From: Vallitalea sp.
Lineage (GTDB): Bacteria; Bacillota; Clostridia; Lachnospirales; Vallitaleaceae
Direction: 5' to 3'
Assembly: GCF_025211055.1 (NCBI RefSeq)
Contig: NZ_JAOARO010000088.1
Location: 62,001-126,000, forward strand
DNA length: 64,000 bases
The notes beneath the pieces were generated by a model, which was given only the letters and a program-made list of their open reading frames with translations, was not told the DNA's origin and ran no database searches. Each line of letters begins with the position of its first letter. Position 1 is the stretch's first letter. Below, piece by piece: positions 37,247-46,425 of the stretch. Position numbers and translations under genes: made by a program.

Positions 37247-37469
37247 AATATATCTCTCCTTGTTATTATTTTTATCATATAATTAATTATATGATAAAAA
37301 TTATAACAGCATAAAATGTGAAAAAAGTCAAAATATAATAATAACAGGACATAAAACATGACATATAACGACATAATGTTACTTAAATATTAATAAAACA
37401 TATCATTATAAAAAGAATAATCATTAATATATAATATATAGAAATGGACAAGTGAGAAACTAATTATAA

Positions 37470-37527
37470 AAAGAGGGCAACCCATAATAACATTTGACTT
37501 AAATGTATTATGAAATCGCCCTTTATT
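37470..37527 (-). terminator. Terminator of the DUF1292 gene
   Basis: On the minus strand a long imperfect hairpin (base GGGC/GCCC with an inner CATAATA-type stem) is followed by CTCTTTTTATAATTA. It starts six bases after the stop at 37533. Confidence 0.75.
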
Positions 37528-37532
37528 TTTTA

Positions 37533-37907
37533 TTATTCATCGTCCTCATTGCTATCTTCTTCTTCAATCAAATGCATAAATGTCTTGGATACTATATCAA
37601 ATTCATCGTCATCTTCAATGTTTGCAAGTTCAACGTCTTCGTCGTTTGAGGAAGAATATCTATAAAGTAGAACGTCATCTTCGTCTTCTGGAAGTAAAGC
37701 AATATATTCTTTTTCATTTGCTTCAAAGACACCTAATACTAGACATTCAATATTTTCGTCATTATCCAAAGTTAATGTTATAGTCTCATGGTGGTGTTCA
37801 TGTTCGTGGTTACAACAATCATCTTCGTGGTCATGGCAATGGCAATCTTCATGTTTTGAAGTATGGTCATGGTTACAATTACAATCATGGTTATGTTCTT
37901 TATTCAT
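37533..37907 (-). CDS. DUF1292 protein with His/Cys-rich N-terminal extension
   Basis: A 124-residue acidic protein. Residues about 42-120 are DUF1292 (YrzB-like): TITLTLDNDENIECLVLGVF, EYIALLPEDEDDVLLYRY and an acidic C-terminus. The first 40 residues are an extension holding 13 His and 6 Cys in repeats of H-x-H and C-x-C, which looks like a metal-binding or metal-storage tail. The ATG at 37907 follows AGGAGA by seven bases; the ATG at 37925 overlaps that site. DUF1292 function is unknown. The gene has its own terminator. The 393 bases upstream, to 38300, are very AT-rich and show no gene or repeat I can support. Confidence 0.85.
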   Translation of the reverse strand: MNKEHNHDCNCNHDHTSKHEDCHCHDHEDDCCNHEHEHHHETITLTLDNDENIECLVLGVFEANEKEYIALLPEDEDDVLLYRYSSSNDEDVELANIEDDDEFDIVSKTFMHLIEEEDSNEDDE

Positions 37908-38300
37908 TATAATTCTCCTGTCCATATAATTATTACTAATTATATTTTGTTTTTTTACTTAGCATTCACTATCAAAAATAAATGCCAGGTATCATACTAA
38001 AAAAGTTTAATATTAATTGGTTGAATCTACCTAATTATTATATTACATATATACTCATAATTAAAGCAAAAAATTATAACATATTATTAAAAGATAATTA
38101 CGAATATTAAACTTTATTATCTATATTTTTCCCCTCTAATGAAAAATTATCCTTATCAAATATATTATAGAATCAAATTATCTTCTACTATTTACTATAT
38201 AATTAAAATATCCTAGTATATACAAATAAGATAAAAAAATATATAATGAAATAAGTTATAAAAGATGTTCTATGATATAACAAGTAAGGAGGGCTATAAG

Positions 38301-38918
38301 ATGGAGAAACAATGGTTACAATGGGCTAAAGAACTACAGGCAATATCACAATCAGGTCTGGCATATTCAAAAAATGAATTTGATATTGAAAGATTCCAGA
38401 GAATAAGAGAAATCAGTGTTGAAATAATGAGTCAATATACCCAGATCAGTAATACAAAAATCAGGTCACTTTTCGCTAATGAAACAGGCTATCAAACGCC
38501 TAAAATAGATGTTAGAGCTGTTATATTCAAAAATAACAAGATATTAATGGTTAAAGAAAAGAAGGACAATAAATGGTCACTACCCGGAGGATATGCTGAT
38601 ATAGACCTTAGTGTATCGGAAAATGCTAAAAAAGAATCTATGGAAGAAGCTGGAGCTGTAGTATCAACAAAACGTATTATAGCTGTTCTTGACAGGAATA
38701 AATATGTTAATGATGATTTTCCTTATTCTATATATAAAATTTTTGTTGAATGTGATTATATTGAAGGGGAGTACATAAATAACATAGAGACTTGTGAGGC
38801 TGAATTTTTTGATTCTAATAATTTACCCCAGTTATCTCTAGGCAGGAATACAAAAGAACAGATTGAGATGTGTTTTGATGCTAGAGGAAAAGAACTGTTA
38901 GAGCCTATATTTGACTAA
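38301..38918 (+). CDS. Nudix hydrolase with Nudix N-terminal domain
   Basis: A 205-residue protein. Residues 1-65 are the helical N-terminal domain of this subfamily (QWLQWAKELQAISQSGLAYS), followed by a Nudix fold. The Nudix box is GGYADIDLSVSENAKKESME-EAG, in which the usual first Glu is Leu and Arg is Lys, as in other members with this N-terminal domain. ADP-ribose or a related dinucleotide is the usual substrate. The ATG at 38301 lies eight bases after AAGGAGGG; the ATG at 38265 has no site. A second Nudix gene follows 20 bp later. Confidence 0.9.
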   Translation: MEKQWLQWAKELQAISQSGLAYSKNEFDIERFQRIREISVEIMSQYTQISNTKIRSLFANETGYQTPKIDVRAVIFKNNKILMVKEKKDNKWSLPGGYADIDLSVSENAKKESMEEAGAVVSTKRIIAVLDRNKYVNDDFPYSIYKIFVECDYIEGEYINNIETCEAEFFDSNNLPQLSLGRNTKEQIEMCFDARGKELLEPIFD

Positions 38919-38938
38919 AGATTCGGAGGATTTAATAA

Positions 38939-39406
38939 ATGGGAGATTACATACACGAACTGAGAAAAGAAGTTGGGAATAGACCTATAATCTTAAGTAC
39001 AGCAGGAGCTGTATTGATTGATGGTAATGACCGGTTCTTAATGCAGTATAGATGTGATAATGACACCTGGGGGTTACCTGGTGGCGCAATAGAATTAGGA
39101 GAAACAGTTGAAGATGCAGCAATAAGAGAAGTTTTTGAGGAGACTGGGTTAACAGTGTTTGATTTGAAATTATTCAATATATATTCTGGACCTAATCAAC
39201 ACTATATATACCCTAATGGAGACGAAGTATATATGGTTTGCATTACTTATTATACTAGAACTTTTGAAGGTGAAATCAAAATTGATGGTATTGAAACAAA
39301 AGACATAAAATTCTTTGATGTAAACAACTTGCCAGATAAGATAAGTCCGCCAATCAAATGTGTTGTAGAAGACATTATATATAAGATAAACAATAAATTA
39401 ATTTAA
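38939..39406 (+). CDS. Nudix hydrolase
   Basis: A 155-residue single-domain Nudix protein with a complete box, GGAIELGETVEDAAIREVFE-ETGL, containing the metal-binding REVFEE. It is preceded by CGGAGG and probably co-transcribed with the Nudix gene upstream. The substrate cannot be read from the sequence. Confidence 0.92.
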   Translation: MGDYIHELRKEVGNRPIILSTAGAVLIDGNDRFLMQYRCDNDTWGLPGGAIELGETVEDAAIREVFEETGLTVFDLKLFNIYSGPNQHYIYPNGDEVYMVCITYYTRTFEGEIKIDGIETKDIKFFDVNNLPDKISPPIKCVVEDIIYKINNKLI

Positions 39407-39413
39407 AAAATAA

Positions 39414-39436
39414 GGGAGCTGTATACGACAGCTCCC
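39414..39436. terminator. Terminator after the Nudix pair
   Basis: Perfect GGGAGCTGT (39414-39422) / ACAGCTCCC (39428-39436) stem, 5-base loop, eight bases after the stop, between converging genes. An A-run precedes it, so it suits the minus-strand gene best. Confidence 0.8.
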
Positions 39437-39463
39437 CATTATAAGTAATCTAATGACATAATT

Positions 39464-40981
39464 CTAATAAAAATCCTCAGTCTCCAATTCTATTTTTTTC
39501 AGATTTCTATTGGCAGGTCCATCAATGAATGTTCCATCATAGTTAAATCTTGAACCATGACAAGGACAATCCCATGTTTTTTCAGCATCATTGAATTGTA
39601 CTTTACATTTCATATGTGGACAGGTAGTATCTAGTAGATATAATCTATTGTTTTCATCACGATATGCACCAATGATTATATTATCTACTTTTATAACTTT
39701 ACCTTCAGTGGGTTTTAAGTTATCTATCTCTTCTTTACTGTTTTTGAATCTGCTTGCAATAAATTCTCCACTAGTATTAACTGAATCTGCAAACATGTTT
39801 CTTATACTATCAAGAGTAAAAGAACGGGATGGATTAAATACATCTTTCCAAGGATTGGTTCCCTCGGTTATTAAGTCTTTGATAATCATTGCTGCAACTG
39901 TACCATTTGTCATACCCCATTTTCCATATCCTGTCCCTACGAAAATATTATCATAATCATTAGATAAAAGACCAATGTAAGGTACTTTGTCTATAGTAAT
40001 ATAATCCTGTGCTAGCCATTTGTAATCTATAGAAACATCATTATATAATTTATTAATATAGTCCATTAAAATTGTGTAATTATAATTCTCATCTTCACTT
40101 TGACCTGTTTTATGAGATTGTCCACCTATAAATAATAACCTGTCATTATCAGTGTCTAGATATCTAAAAGAGCGTATATCTCTATCGCAACTAATATACA
40201 TGCCTTTTTTTAATTTTGTATTACCTGAAGCACCAACAACATATGAGGTATAAGGAGACATCTTAGCAAAATACAAATGACTTTTTGAATAAAAGGGATA
40301 ATGAGTTGCTATAACAATGTTTTTGGCAGTTATGGAATTAGAGGTAGTTGTAACAATACTTTTTTTGGGTTCAATATTTATTGCTTGAGTATTTTCATAA
40401 ATAGTTCCTCTATTTTCCTCAAAAATACGAGCAAGTTCTAATACATATTTTCTAGGATGGAACTGGGCTTGATTTAAGAATCTAATGCCACCTTCAATAC
40501 CAAATGGAAGATCAGTCAAATCAACATATTCTGTTGGTAATCCAAGACTAAGTGCCGCTACCAATTCTTTGTTTATCATTATTACTTTGTCTTTATCAGT
40601 AGTATATACATAAGAGGGTTCAATACATAAGTCGCAATCAATATCATATCTTTTAACTGTATCAATAATAAATCTTATGGCTTGTTGATTAGCGTCTGCA
40701 TATTGTTTAGCAAGTTTTTTACCAAAAGTATCTATAAGGTAGGAGTATATAAGATTATGTCCTGATGTGATTTTACCTGTTGTATGCCCTGTTGTTCCTA
40801 GACATATTTTATTTTTTTCTATTATAACGGTTTTAAGACCTTGCTGTTGCAATAAAAGACCTGTGGTTATTCCAGTAATACCTCCTCCAATTACAACACA
40901 ATCCACAGAAATATCCTCATCTAGAGTAGGATAATTAGTTGAAGGCGTTGATGTAATCCAATATGAGTCAGATTCGTACAA
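39464..40981 (-). CDS. FAD-dependent oxidoreductase with C-terminal Rieske domain
   Basis: A 505-residue protein: DAO-type flavin domain (residues 1-400) with VIGGGITGITTGLLL (about 31-45), then a Rieske 2Fe-2S domain (about 410-505). The Rieske ligands are CPHMKC and CPCHGSRF, with the expected Cys-His pairs. This pairing is common in Firmicutes, where the substrate is unknown. The start is the TTG at 40981, six bases after AAGGAGGGA; the first residues YESDSYWITSTP are also typical of the family. Confidence 0.92.
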   Translation of the reverse strand: MYESDSYWITSTPSTNYPTLDEDISVDCVVIGGGITGITTGLLLQQQGLKTVIIEKNKICLGTTGHTTGKITSGHNLIYSYLIDTFGKKLAKQYADANQQAIRFIIDTVKRYDIDCDLCIEPSYVYTTDKDKVIMINKELVAALSLGLPTEYVDLTDLPFGIEGGIRFLNQAQFHPRKYVLELARIFEENRGTIYENTQAINIEPKKSIVTTTSNSITAKNIVIATHYPFYSKSHLYFAKMSPYTSYVVGASGNTKLKKGMYISCDRDIRSFRYLDTDNDRLLFIGGQSHKTGQSEDENYNYTILMDYINKLYNDVSIDYKWLAQDYITIDKVPYIGLLSNDYDNIFVGTGYGKWGMTNGTVAAMIIKDLITEGTNPWKDVFNPSRSFTLDSIRNMFADSVNTSGEFIASRFKNSKEEIDNLKPTEGKVIKVDNIIIGAYRDENNRLYLLDTTCPHMKCKVQFNDAEKTWDCPCHGSRFNYDGTFIDGPANRNLKKIELETEDFY

Positions 40982-41131
40982 TTTAGTCCCTCCTTAAATA
41001 AATATATTATAGTTATTTCCAAGTCATTTGTTGGTTAATCATAATTTTATAATGGGTCTCGCTAATTACTATTAAGTAATTGTATTAAAAATATATTTTA
41101 AATAAAAGCCACGGAAAGATTGTAGTAAAAC

Positions 41132-41174
41132 TTGTAATAGGTGGTAAAATCAAGTATAATAGGAACAAACGTTC
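41132..41174 (+). promoter_or_regulatory. SOS promoter of ruvAB with LexA/DinR box
   Basis: A -35 TTGTAA (41132-41137), 17-base spacer and -10 TATAAT (41155-41160). A Gram-positive LexA box GAACAAACGTTC (41163-41174) lies directly after the -10. The box fits the consensus GAAC-R-N-R-Y-GTTC at every position. It lies 30 bp upstream of ruvA, so LexA should repress ruvAB until DNA damage. Confidence 0.88.
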
Positions 41175-41204
41175 TAACATATTATTGTAAAAGTAGGTGA
41201 GGGA

Positions 41205-41819
41205 TTGATATCATACATAAAAGGAACATTAGAATTTATTGGTGATGATTTTATAATTATAGAATCAGGGAGTATAGGATATGAAATAAAAATTTCAATG
41301 TCTACAATACAGAATTTACCTTGTATCAGTGAGAATATTAAAATGTATACTTATTTATATGTTCGAGAAGATGCTATGTTATTGTATGGTTTTATGACAA
41401 GAGATGATTTGGAAGTATTCAAGAAATTAATAACAGTTAATGGTATAGGACCTAAGGGTGCACTTGGAGTATTATCTACGATTACTCCTGATGAATTAAG
41501 ATTTGCTATTATAGCGGATGATGTAAAGACTATATCAAGGGCACCAGGAATAGGCAAGAAAACTGCTCAAAAACTTATATTAGAACTTAAAGATAAATTA
41601 AAATTAAAGGATTATAGTGATAGTGTAGGTGCAGAAATAGAAGATAATAGTCAGTTAGCTTTAACTTCCAATGCTAAAAATGATGCTATAGCTGCCTTGG
41701 TTAGCCTTGGCTATACAAGTACAGAAGCAATAAAAGCAGTCAGGATGCTAGAGATAGCAGAAACAACTACAGCAGAAGATATTATCAAAGGTGCATTAGG
41801 GAAATTAGCAAGCTTTTAA
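41205..41819 (+). CDS. ruvA: Holliday junction DNA helicase subunit RuvA
   Basis: A 204-residue protein with the RuvA three-domain layout: N-terminal OB-fold (ISYIKGTLEFIG), helix-hairpin-helix region (VNGIGPKGALGVLS and APGIGKKTAQKLILELKDK) and a C-terminal RuvB-binding helix bundle (AIAALVSLGYTSTEAIKAV). It binds four-way junctions and loads RuvB. The start is TTG 41205 after AGGTGAGGG, matching the family start MI-x-YI-x-G. ruvB follows 27 bp later. ruvC is not adjacent. Confidence 0.96.
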   Translation: MISYIKGTLEFIGDDFIIIESGSIGYEIKISMSTIQNLPCISENIKMYTYLYVREDAMLLYGFMTRDDLEVFKKLITVNGIGPKGALGVLSTITPDELRFAIIADDVKTISRAPGIGKKTAQKLILELKDKLKLKDYSDSVGAEIEDNSQLALTSNAKNDAIAALVSLGYTSTEAIKAVRMLEIAETTTAEDIIKGALGKLASF

Positions 41820-41846
41820 TCATGCTGTTAAAGGAGTAAATTAATA

Positions 41847-42863
41847 ATGGAAAAAAGAATTATTACAACTGAACTAATTGATGAAGAATTGAAGATAGAG
41901 CAAAACCTTAGACCAAAATTGTTATCTGATTACATTGGACAAGCAAAAGCAAAAGAAAACATGAAGGTTTTTATTGAAGCAGCTAAGTTAAGAGAAGAAC
42001 CTCTTGATCATGTATTATTATATGGTCCTCCAGGATTAGGTAAAACAACATTATCTAATATTATTGCAAATGAAATGGGAGTAAATCTAAAAATCACTTC
42101 AGGTCCTGCTATAGAAAAGCCTGGAGATATGGCAGCTATACTTAATAATCTTCAAGAAGGAGATATACTTTTTATTGATGAAATTCATAGACTGAATAGA
42201 CAAGTAGAGGAAGTAATGTACCCTGCTATGGAAGATTTTGTTATTGATATCGTTATTGGAAAAGGTCCATCAGCAAGATCAATAAGACTTGACTTGCCAA
42301 AATTCACCCTAGTAGGAGCAACTACACGTATAGGACTATTGACATCACCTTTAAGAGATAGATTTGGCGTTATCAACAAATTGGAATTCTATACATTAGA
42401 TGAATTAACAGATATTGTTAAGAGGTCAGCCTGTGTATTAGGCATAGATATTGATGAAAAAGGGGCTGTGGAAATTGCAAGAAGATCTAGGGGTACTCCT
42501 AGACTTGCTAATAGATTGCTAAAACGTGTAAGAGATTTTGCACAAGTTAAATACAATGGTGATATAACTAAAGAAGTTGCAGATTATGCACTTGATCTAC
42601 TAGATGTTGATAAAAGTGGTTTAGATAAAAACGATAGAAAAATGTTACTTGCTATGATAGAAAAATATAATGGAGGACCTGTAGGTCTTGATACTCTTGC
42701 AGCGACTATTGGTGAGGAGTCAGGGACAGTTGAAGATGTTTATGAACCTTATCTGATACAGCTTGGTTATATTAATAGAACTCCCAGAGGGAGGACGGTT
42801 ACGTCACTATGCTATAAACATTTTGGATTAGATTGTAGTAATGAGTATACCAATGGCAACTAA
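41847..42863 (+). CDS. ruvB: Holliday junction branch-migration ATPase RuvB
   Basis: A 338-residue AAA+ helicase that drives branch migration with RuvA. Walker A is [10 protein letters not shown], Walker B is FIDEIHRL, sensor 1 lies near [10 protein letters not shown], and the arginine finger region is [12 protein letters not shown]. The C-terminal winged helix holds [20 protein letters not shown]. Second gene of the SOS-controlled ruvAB operon. Confidence 0.97.
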   Translation: MEKRIITTELIDEELKIEQNLRPKLLSDYIGQAKAKENMKVFIEAAKLREEPLDHVLLYGPPGLGKTTLSNIIANEMGVNLKITSGPAIEKPGDMAAILNNLQEGDILFIDEIHRLNRQVEEVMYPAMEDFVIDIVIGKGPSARSIRLDLPKFTLVGATTRIGLLTSPLRDRFGVINKLEFYTLDELTDIVKRSACVLGIDIDEKGAVEIARRSRGTPRLANRLLKRVRDFAQVKYNGDITKEVADYALDLLDVDKSGLDKNDRKMLLAMIEKYNGGPVGLDTLAATIGEESGTVEDVYEPYLIQLGYINRTPRGRTVTSLCYKHFGLDCSNEYTNGN

Positions 42864-42942
42864 CTATTGACAATTTCTTCCAATAATATTAAACTATACA
42901 TAGTGTTAAATATGAAATTTAATTATATATGGGGGGAACATT

Positions 42943-43464
42943 ATGGATAGAGAATTACAGTTGCTAAGTCAGATTAGCAATAATGAACATGTGACCCAAA
43001 GACAACTAGCTAAAGAATTAGGCTTATCCCTTGGTTCTATAAATGGGATTCTACAGGATATGATTAATAAAGGATATATTAATGTACATCAGATTAACTC
43101 TAGAGCTCTAAAATATATAATAACTCCTTTAGGGAAAAAAGCAAAGGATTTGAAAACATATGATGAAGTGGTAGTGAGTTATAAGATGATTAGTAAGGTT
43201 CGCCAGATGACTAAGAAAATCATTGAAGAACAGATAGAAAAAGGATACTACCATTTTTATTTGTACGGACAGCATGATGAAGTATATAAAATAGTTAAGA
43301 TGAGTATTATTGAAGCAAAAAGATTACATAATGTAAAATATCATGAGATAGAATTATTATCTGAAGTGGATAGCACAGATAGTATTGTGATTACTTGGAA
43401 TAATGATGACGGGGTTACAACGGATAATAACTTAGTACTGAATGTCTTAAGTAATGTAGTTTAG
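42943..43464 (+). CDS. Winged-helix transcriptional regulator
   Basis: A 173-residue protein. Residues 1-65 are a MarR-like winged helix (HVTQRQLAKELGLSLGSING as recognition region, then NSRALKYIITPLGKKA as the wing). The C-terminal about 90 residues, containing GYYHFYLYGQHDEVYKIVKM, form a small alpha/beta domain of the kind found in regulators near polysaccharide genes. Target and ligand are unknown. It has a GGGGGGAA site and its own terminator, so it is monocistronic, 79 bp after ruvB. Confidence 0.75.
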   Translation: MDRELQLLSQISNNEHVTQRQLAKELGLSLGSINGILQDMINKGYINVHQINSRALKYIITPLGKKAKDLKTYDEVVVSYKMISKVRQMTKKIIEEQIEKGYYHFYLYGQHDEVYKIVKMSIIEAKRLHNVKYHEIELLSEVDSTDSIVITWNNDDGVTTDNNLVLNVLSNVV

Positions 43465-43473
43465 AAAATATTG

Positions 43474-43508
43474 AAAGCTTTACCTTGATAGCAAAAAGGC
43501 AAAGCTTT
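43474..43508 (+). terminator. Terminator of the winged-helix gene
   Basis: AAAGCTTTACCTT (43474-43486) pairs with AAGGCAAAGCTTT (43496-43508) with one mismatch, followed by a T-run, ten bases after the stop. Confidence 0.9.
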
Positions 43509-43656
43509 TTTTATATATTATATTGCAAAAAAAAATAATAGTTGTTATAGTAATTATATTCTAATTATAATTGAATAATATGTCGAAATATATTAAAATG
43601 TAGTTATATTAAAAAATAAAAGAGAAAATACTGTTTATTTCAGGGAGATGATTATA

Positions 43657-44400
43657 GTGTATAATGTACTTATTGTTGAAGATAATGATATAACAAGAAA
43701 TAATTTGGAACAAATCCTTATTGAAAATATTGAAAATCTTAAAATATATACAACTTCTCGAGGCGAAGAGGCAATTAAAATATTTAAATCAATAAAAATA
43801 GATATATTCTTATTAGATATACAATTGCCTGATGTAAGTGGTTTGAAATTAGCAGAACAAATAAGAGAAATCAAAAGATATAAATTAACATATATATTAT
43901 TTATAACTACACATGCTATGTACATAAGTTCAGCAGTCCAAAAATATCATTGTTATGATTATATAGAAAAACCTTTCAAACAAAAAGAAATAATAGTTAT
44001 AATAAAGGATTTAATTGAGGGCTTAAAATATAAAAATAAGATTATTAGTGAACAATATAATATAACTATACAGCTTAAAAATATATTTTATAAAATAAAT
44101 GTTAAAGATATATATTTTGCAGAAATATTAAGACGCAAAATATATATCCACACAAATTATTCTAAAGTAATAGTGACTAATATGACTTTACAACAATTAC
44201 TAGATAAAATTAAAGAAACTGGGTTTAACTTATTTATCAAAACTCATAGAAGTTATATCGTTAATTTAAGACATATAAATAATGTAATTAAGCACAAAAA
44301 AAAAGCTTGGGATATTGTTTTTAACGAATATGAGGAGATAGCACATATAGGGGAAAATTATAAAAAAGAATTAATTCAGTTATTATCTAAAGGAGAGTGA
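43657..44400 (+). CDS. AgrA-like LytTR response regulator
   Basis: A 247-residue two-domain regulator. The receiver (1-125) has VEDND, phospho-acceptor Asp54 in LLDIQLPD and KPF near residue 108. The C-terminal LytTR DNA-binding domain (about 145-245) has IYFAEILRRKIYIHTNYSK and FIKTHRSYIVNLRHINNV. This is the layout of AgrA, which activates quorum-sensing targets. The GTG at 43657, nine bases after GGGAG, gives the normal receiver start MYNVLIVEDN; the ATG at 43648 abuts the site. The kinase gene follows seven bases later. Confidence 0.88.
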   Translation: MYNVLIVEDNDITRNNLEQILIENIENLKIYTTSRGEEAIKIFKSIKIDIFLLDIQLPDVSGLKLAEQIREIKRYKLTYILFITTHAMYISSAVQKYHCYDYIEKPFKQKEIIVIIKDLIEGLKYKNKIISEQYNITIQLKNIFYKINVKDIYFAEILRRKIYIHTNYSKVIVTNMTLQQLLDKIKETGFNLFIKTHRSYIVNLRHINNVIKHKKKAWDIVFNEYEEIAHIGENYKKELIQLLSKGE

Positions 44401-44407
44401 AATAAAT

Positions 44408-45658
44408 ATGAATATTATAACTTTGGTTATACTAAATATATTGGAAATATCAAGTGTAATCATTATTATGTATAGTTTTAATAATCATAATATAAAAGAA
44501 GATATAATTAAAATATCAATTGTTATAATGATTATGTTAATAACAATAGTAAGTATGGTACAATTCAATCTACAAGGAAAAGAAATTATTATGTTTATTA
44601 TGATGATCATGTATCTAAAAATGGTGTCTAAAAAAAATACTAAAGATACATTATTAATATGCATTGCATGTTTTTTATACATAACAATATGTCAAATAGT
44701 TATTTATTTTGTATTTACTTTATTGAATTTAGTTAATAGTAATAACGATATAGGAGTAGTAATTAATTGTTTGTTATTAATAATAACAATATCAATATAT
44801 AAAACAAATGGCTTAAATAAACTATTAACTTTATACAGACAATTTACAAGAATAATGAATATAATTATTAGTATGATTATGATAATGATAATTAGTTATT
44901 ATATTTTGTGGAAAATTAATTTCATTAGTTCTGTTTCTCCTATAGTAATTATTGGAATATTAATATGGAGTTTATTTACTTCTATTATTTACAAAGAACT
45001 ATTAATTATTAAGGAAAAGCAAAATGCTAATGATATATATATTGAATATAGTCCAATTCTTGAAGATCTAGTAACTGAAGTTAAAGCAAAGCAACATGAT
45101 ATTAAAAATCAATTGCAAGTAATATATAGTGTTGCAGAAAAAAAGAAAGATTATGAGTTGATTGAGTATATACAATCACTTATTGAGGGATATAAATTAA
45201 ATCAAAAAGACTTATTTCTTAATACAGGTAATAATATCTTTAATGCCATTTTGTACAGTAAAAAAATTAAAGCTAATCAAAATAACATTAGCTTTAATTT
45301 GAAATATCATTCACCATTTCCTTATTATCCAATAAAGGATTATGAATTTGTAGATATAATAGGCAATTTATTAGATAATGCAATTGAAGAAACTTCAAAT
45401 GATAATTATAATATCAAAGATATCCAAGTCAGTTTTGTTAAAGAAAACAATTATAATATTATTCGTGTTAATAATACTACCAGTAGCTTCAATCCTAATA
45501 ATATATCCAAATTATTTAATAAAGGATATTCCTTAAAAGGTAATAACCGTGGTTTTGGATTATATAATGTAAATCAAATTATTAAAGCTTATAATGGTTT
45601 AATTGAGATTTTATATAAAGATAATTATGTAGTTCTTACAATTAAATTCCTTAATTAA
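44408..45658 (+). CDS. AgrC-like GHKL sensor histidine kinase
   Basis: A 416-residue membrane kinase. About six hydrophobic helices fill residues 1-205, then a dimerisation helix with the H-box KQHDIKNQLQVIYS (about residue 235) and a GHKL ATPase domain with DIIGNLLDNAIEE (N box) and NRGFGLYNVNQII (G box). This fits AgrC, the receptor of a cyclic peptide signal. Its stop overlaps the end of the convergent agrBD gene by eight bases (TTAATTAA is shared). Confidence 0.9.
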   Translation: MNIITLVILNILEISSVIIIMYSFNNHNIKEDIIKISIVIMIMLITIVSMVQFNLQGKEIIMFIMMIMYLKMVSKKNTKDTLLICIACFLYITICQIVIYFVFTLLNLVNSNNDIGVVINCLLLIITISIYKTNGLNKLLTLYRQFTRIMNIIISMIMIMIISYYILWKINFISSVSPIVIIGILIWSLFTSIIYKELLIIKEKQNANDIYIEYSPILEDLVTEVKAKQHDIKNQLQVIYSVAEKKKDYELIEYIQSLIEGYKLNQKDLFLNTGNNIFNAILYSKKIKANQNNISFNLKYHSPFPYYPIKDYEFVDIIGNLLDNAIEETSNDNYNIKDIQVSFVKENNYNIIRVNNTTSSFNPNNISKLFNKGYSLKGNNRGFGLYNVNQIIKAYNGLIEILYKDNYVVLTIKFLN

Positions 45659-45800
45659 ATTTTTTTAAGTTTTTGGGACAAGGTATTTCTCCAAAAAGGA
45701 ACCAACTTGGAGGGCTTGCAGCAATAACTGATATAAAAACAAAAAAGCTAGATATTTTTTTTAATAATCCTGTAGACAAGATACGTTTATTTTTTTTCAT
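45651..45800 (-). CDS. agrD: AgrD autoinducing-peptide precursor (internal start within agrB frame)
   Basis: A 49-residue propeptide. It has an N-terminal amphipathic helix (KKNKRILSTGLLKKISSFFV), a small-residue stretch, the candidate signal SPPSWFLF, and a recognition tail GEIPCPKNLKK that fits the AgrD pattern of acidic residue, Pro and KxL. Ring formation would use Ser32 (ring S-W-F-L-F) as a lactone, since no Cys lies at the expected place; Cys41 is in the tail. The ATG at 45800 lies seven bases after a perfect AGGAGG. The end overlaps the agrC stop. Confidence 0.75.
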   Translation of the reverse strand: MKKNKRILSTGLLKKISSFFVFISVIAASPPSWFLFGEIPCPKNLKKFN

Positions 45801-46376
45801 ATGTTTTCCTCCTGCTAATAATAATTGTAGTGAATGAAGTATAATAGTCCAAATACCTATTGATTTAATATAGTCGTTAATATTGCTATACAATAATAAA
45901 AAGTAAATGATACTGCATATAGCTGTAGATAATAACTTGATTCTATGTTTGGTAATTTTGCTAGTTATTGGTCGGTGATGTGAAGCTATTGGTGAATATT
46001 TAAAAATTATTATTATGCATACTGGTAACAAAATTGTATAAATAATATTAGTATTAATTAAAGGTATAGATGGTAATATAATAATACAAAATATAAAAAA
46101 TAATAATGTAAATACCATACATAAATTAAAACTATTAAAATGAATGCCACCACTTAATGACCTAATTAACGAAAAAATTGCAAGAGAATATAAAAATGCA
46201 TATAAGTTACCACGGTATCCAAAAAAAAATAGTAATATAATTAGTTTTAATCCTTCACTAATAAAGCAATACATACCATATTTTACGACTTTAATATCTT
46301 TAATAGATTGATTGGTTTCTTCATATAATTTTAATGCAAAAATACTGGTTATTTTGTAGATAATGTTTGTATACAT
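45651..46376 (-). CDS. agrB: AgrB peptidase fused in frame to AgrD propeptide
   Basis: A 241-residue frame. Residues 1-192 are AgrB: a membrane endopeptidase with about six hydrophobic segments and the catalytic pair His79 and Cys86 in GGIHFNSFNLC, spaced as in S. aureus AgrB. There is no stop where AgrB normally ends (about 190 residues); the frame runs straight into a 49-residue AgrD. The AgrB start at 46376 follows ATAGGAGA. An earlier in-frame ATG at 46472 lacks a site. AgrB would cleave and cyclise the AgrD part. An internal AGGAGG (45808-45813) suggests AgrD is also made alone. Confidence 0.88.
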   Translation of the reverse strand: MYTNIIYKITSIFALKLYEETNQSIKDIKVVKYGMYCFISEGLKLIILLFFFGYRGNLYAFLYSLAIFSLIRSLSGGIHFNSFNLCMVFTLLFFIFCIIILPSIPLINTNIIYTILLPVCIIIIFKYSPIASHHRPITSKITKHRIKLLSTAICSIIYFLLLYSNINDYIKSIGIWTIILHSLQLLLAGGKHMKKNKRILSTGLLKKISSFFVFISVIAASPPSWFLFGEIPCPKNLKKFN

Positions 46377-46425
46377 AGATTCTCCTATATCAATTAATAA
46401 TACTTGAACATATAATACAATATTG

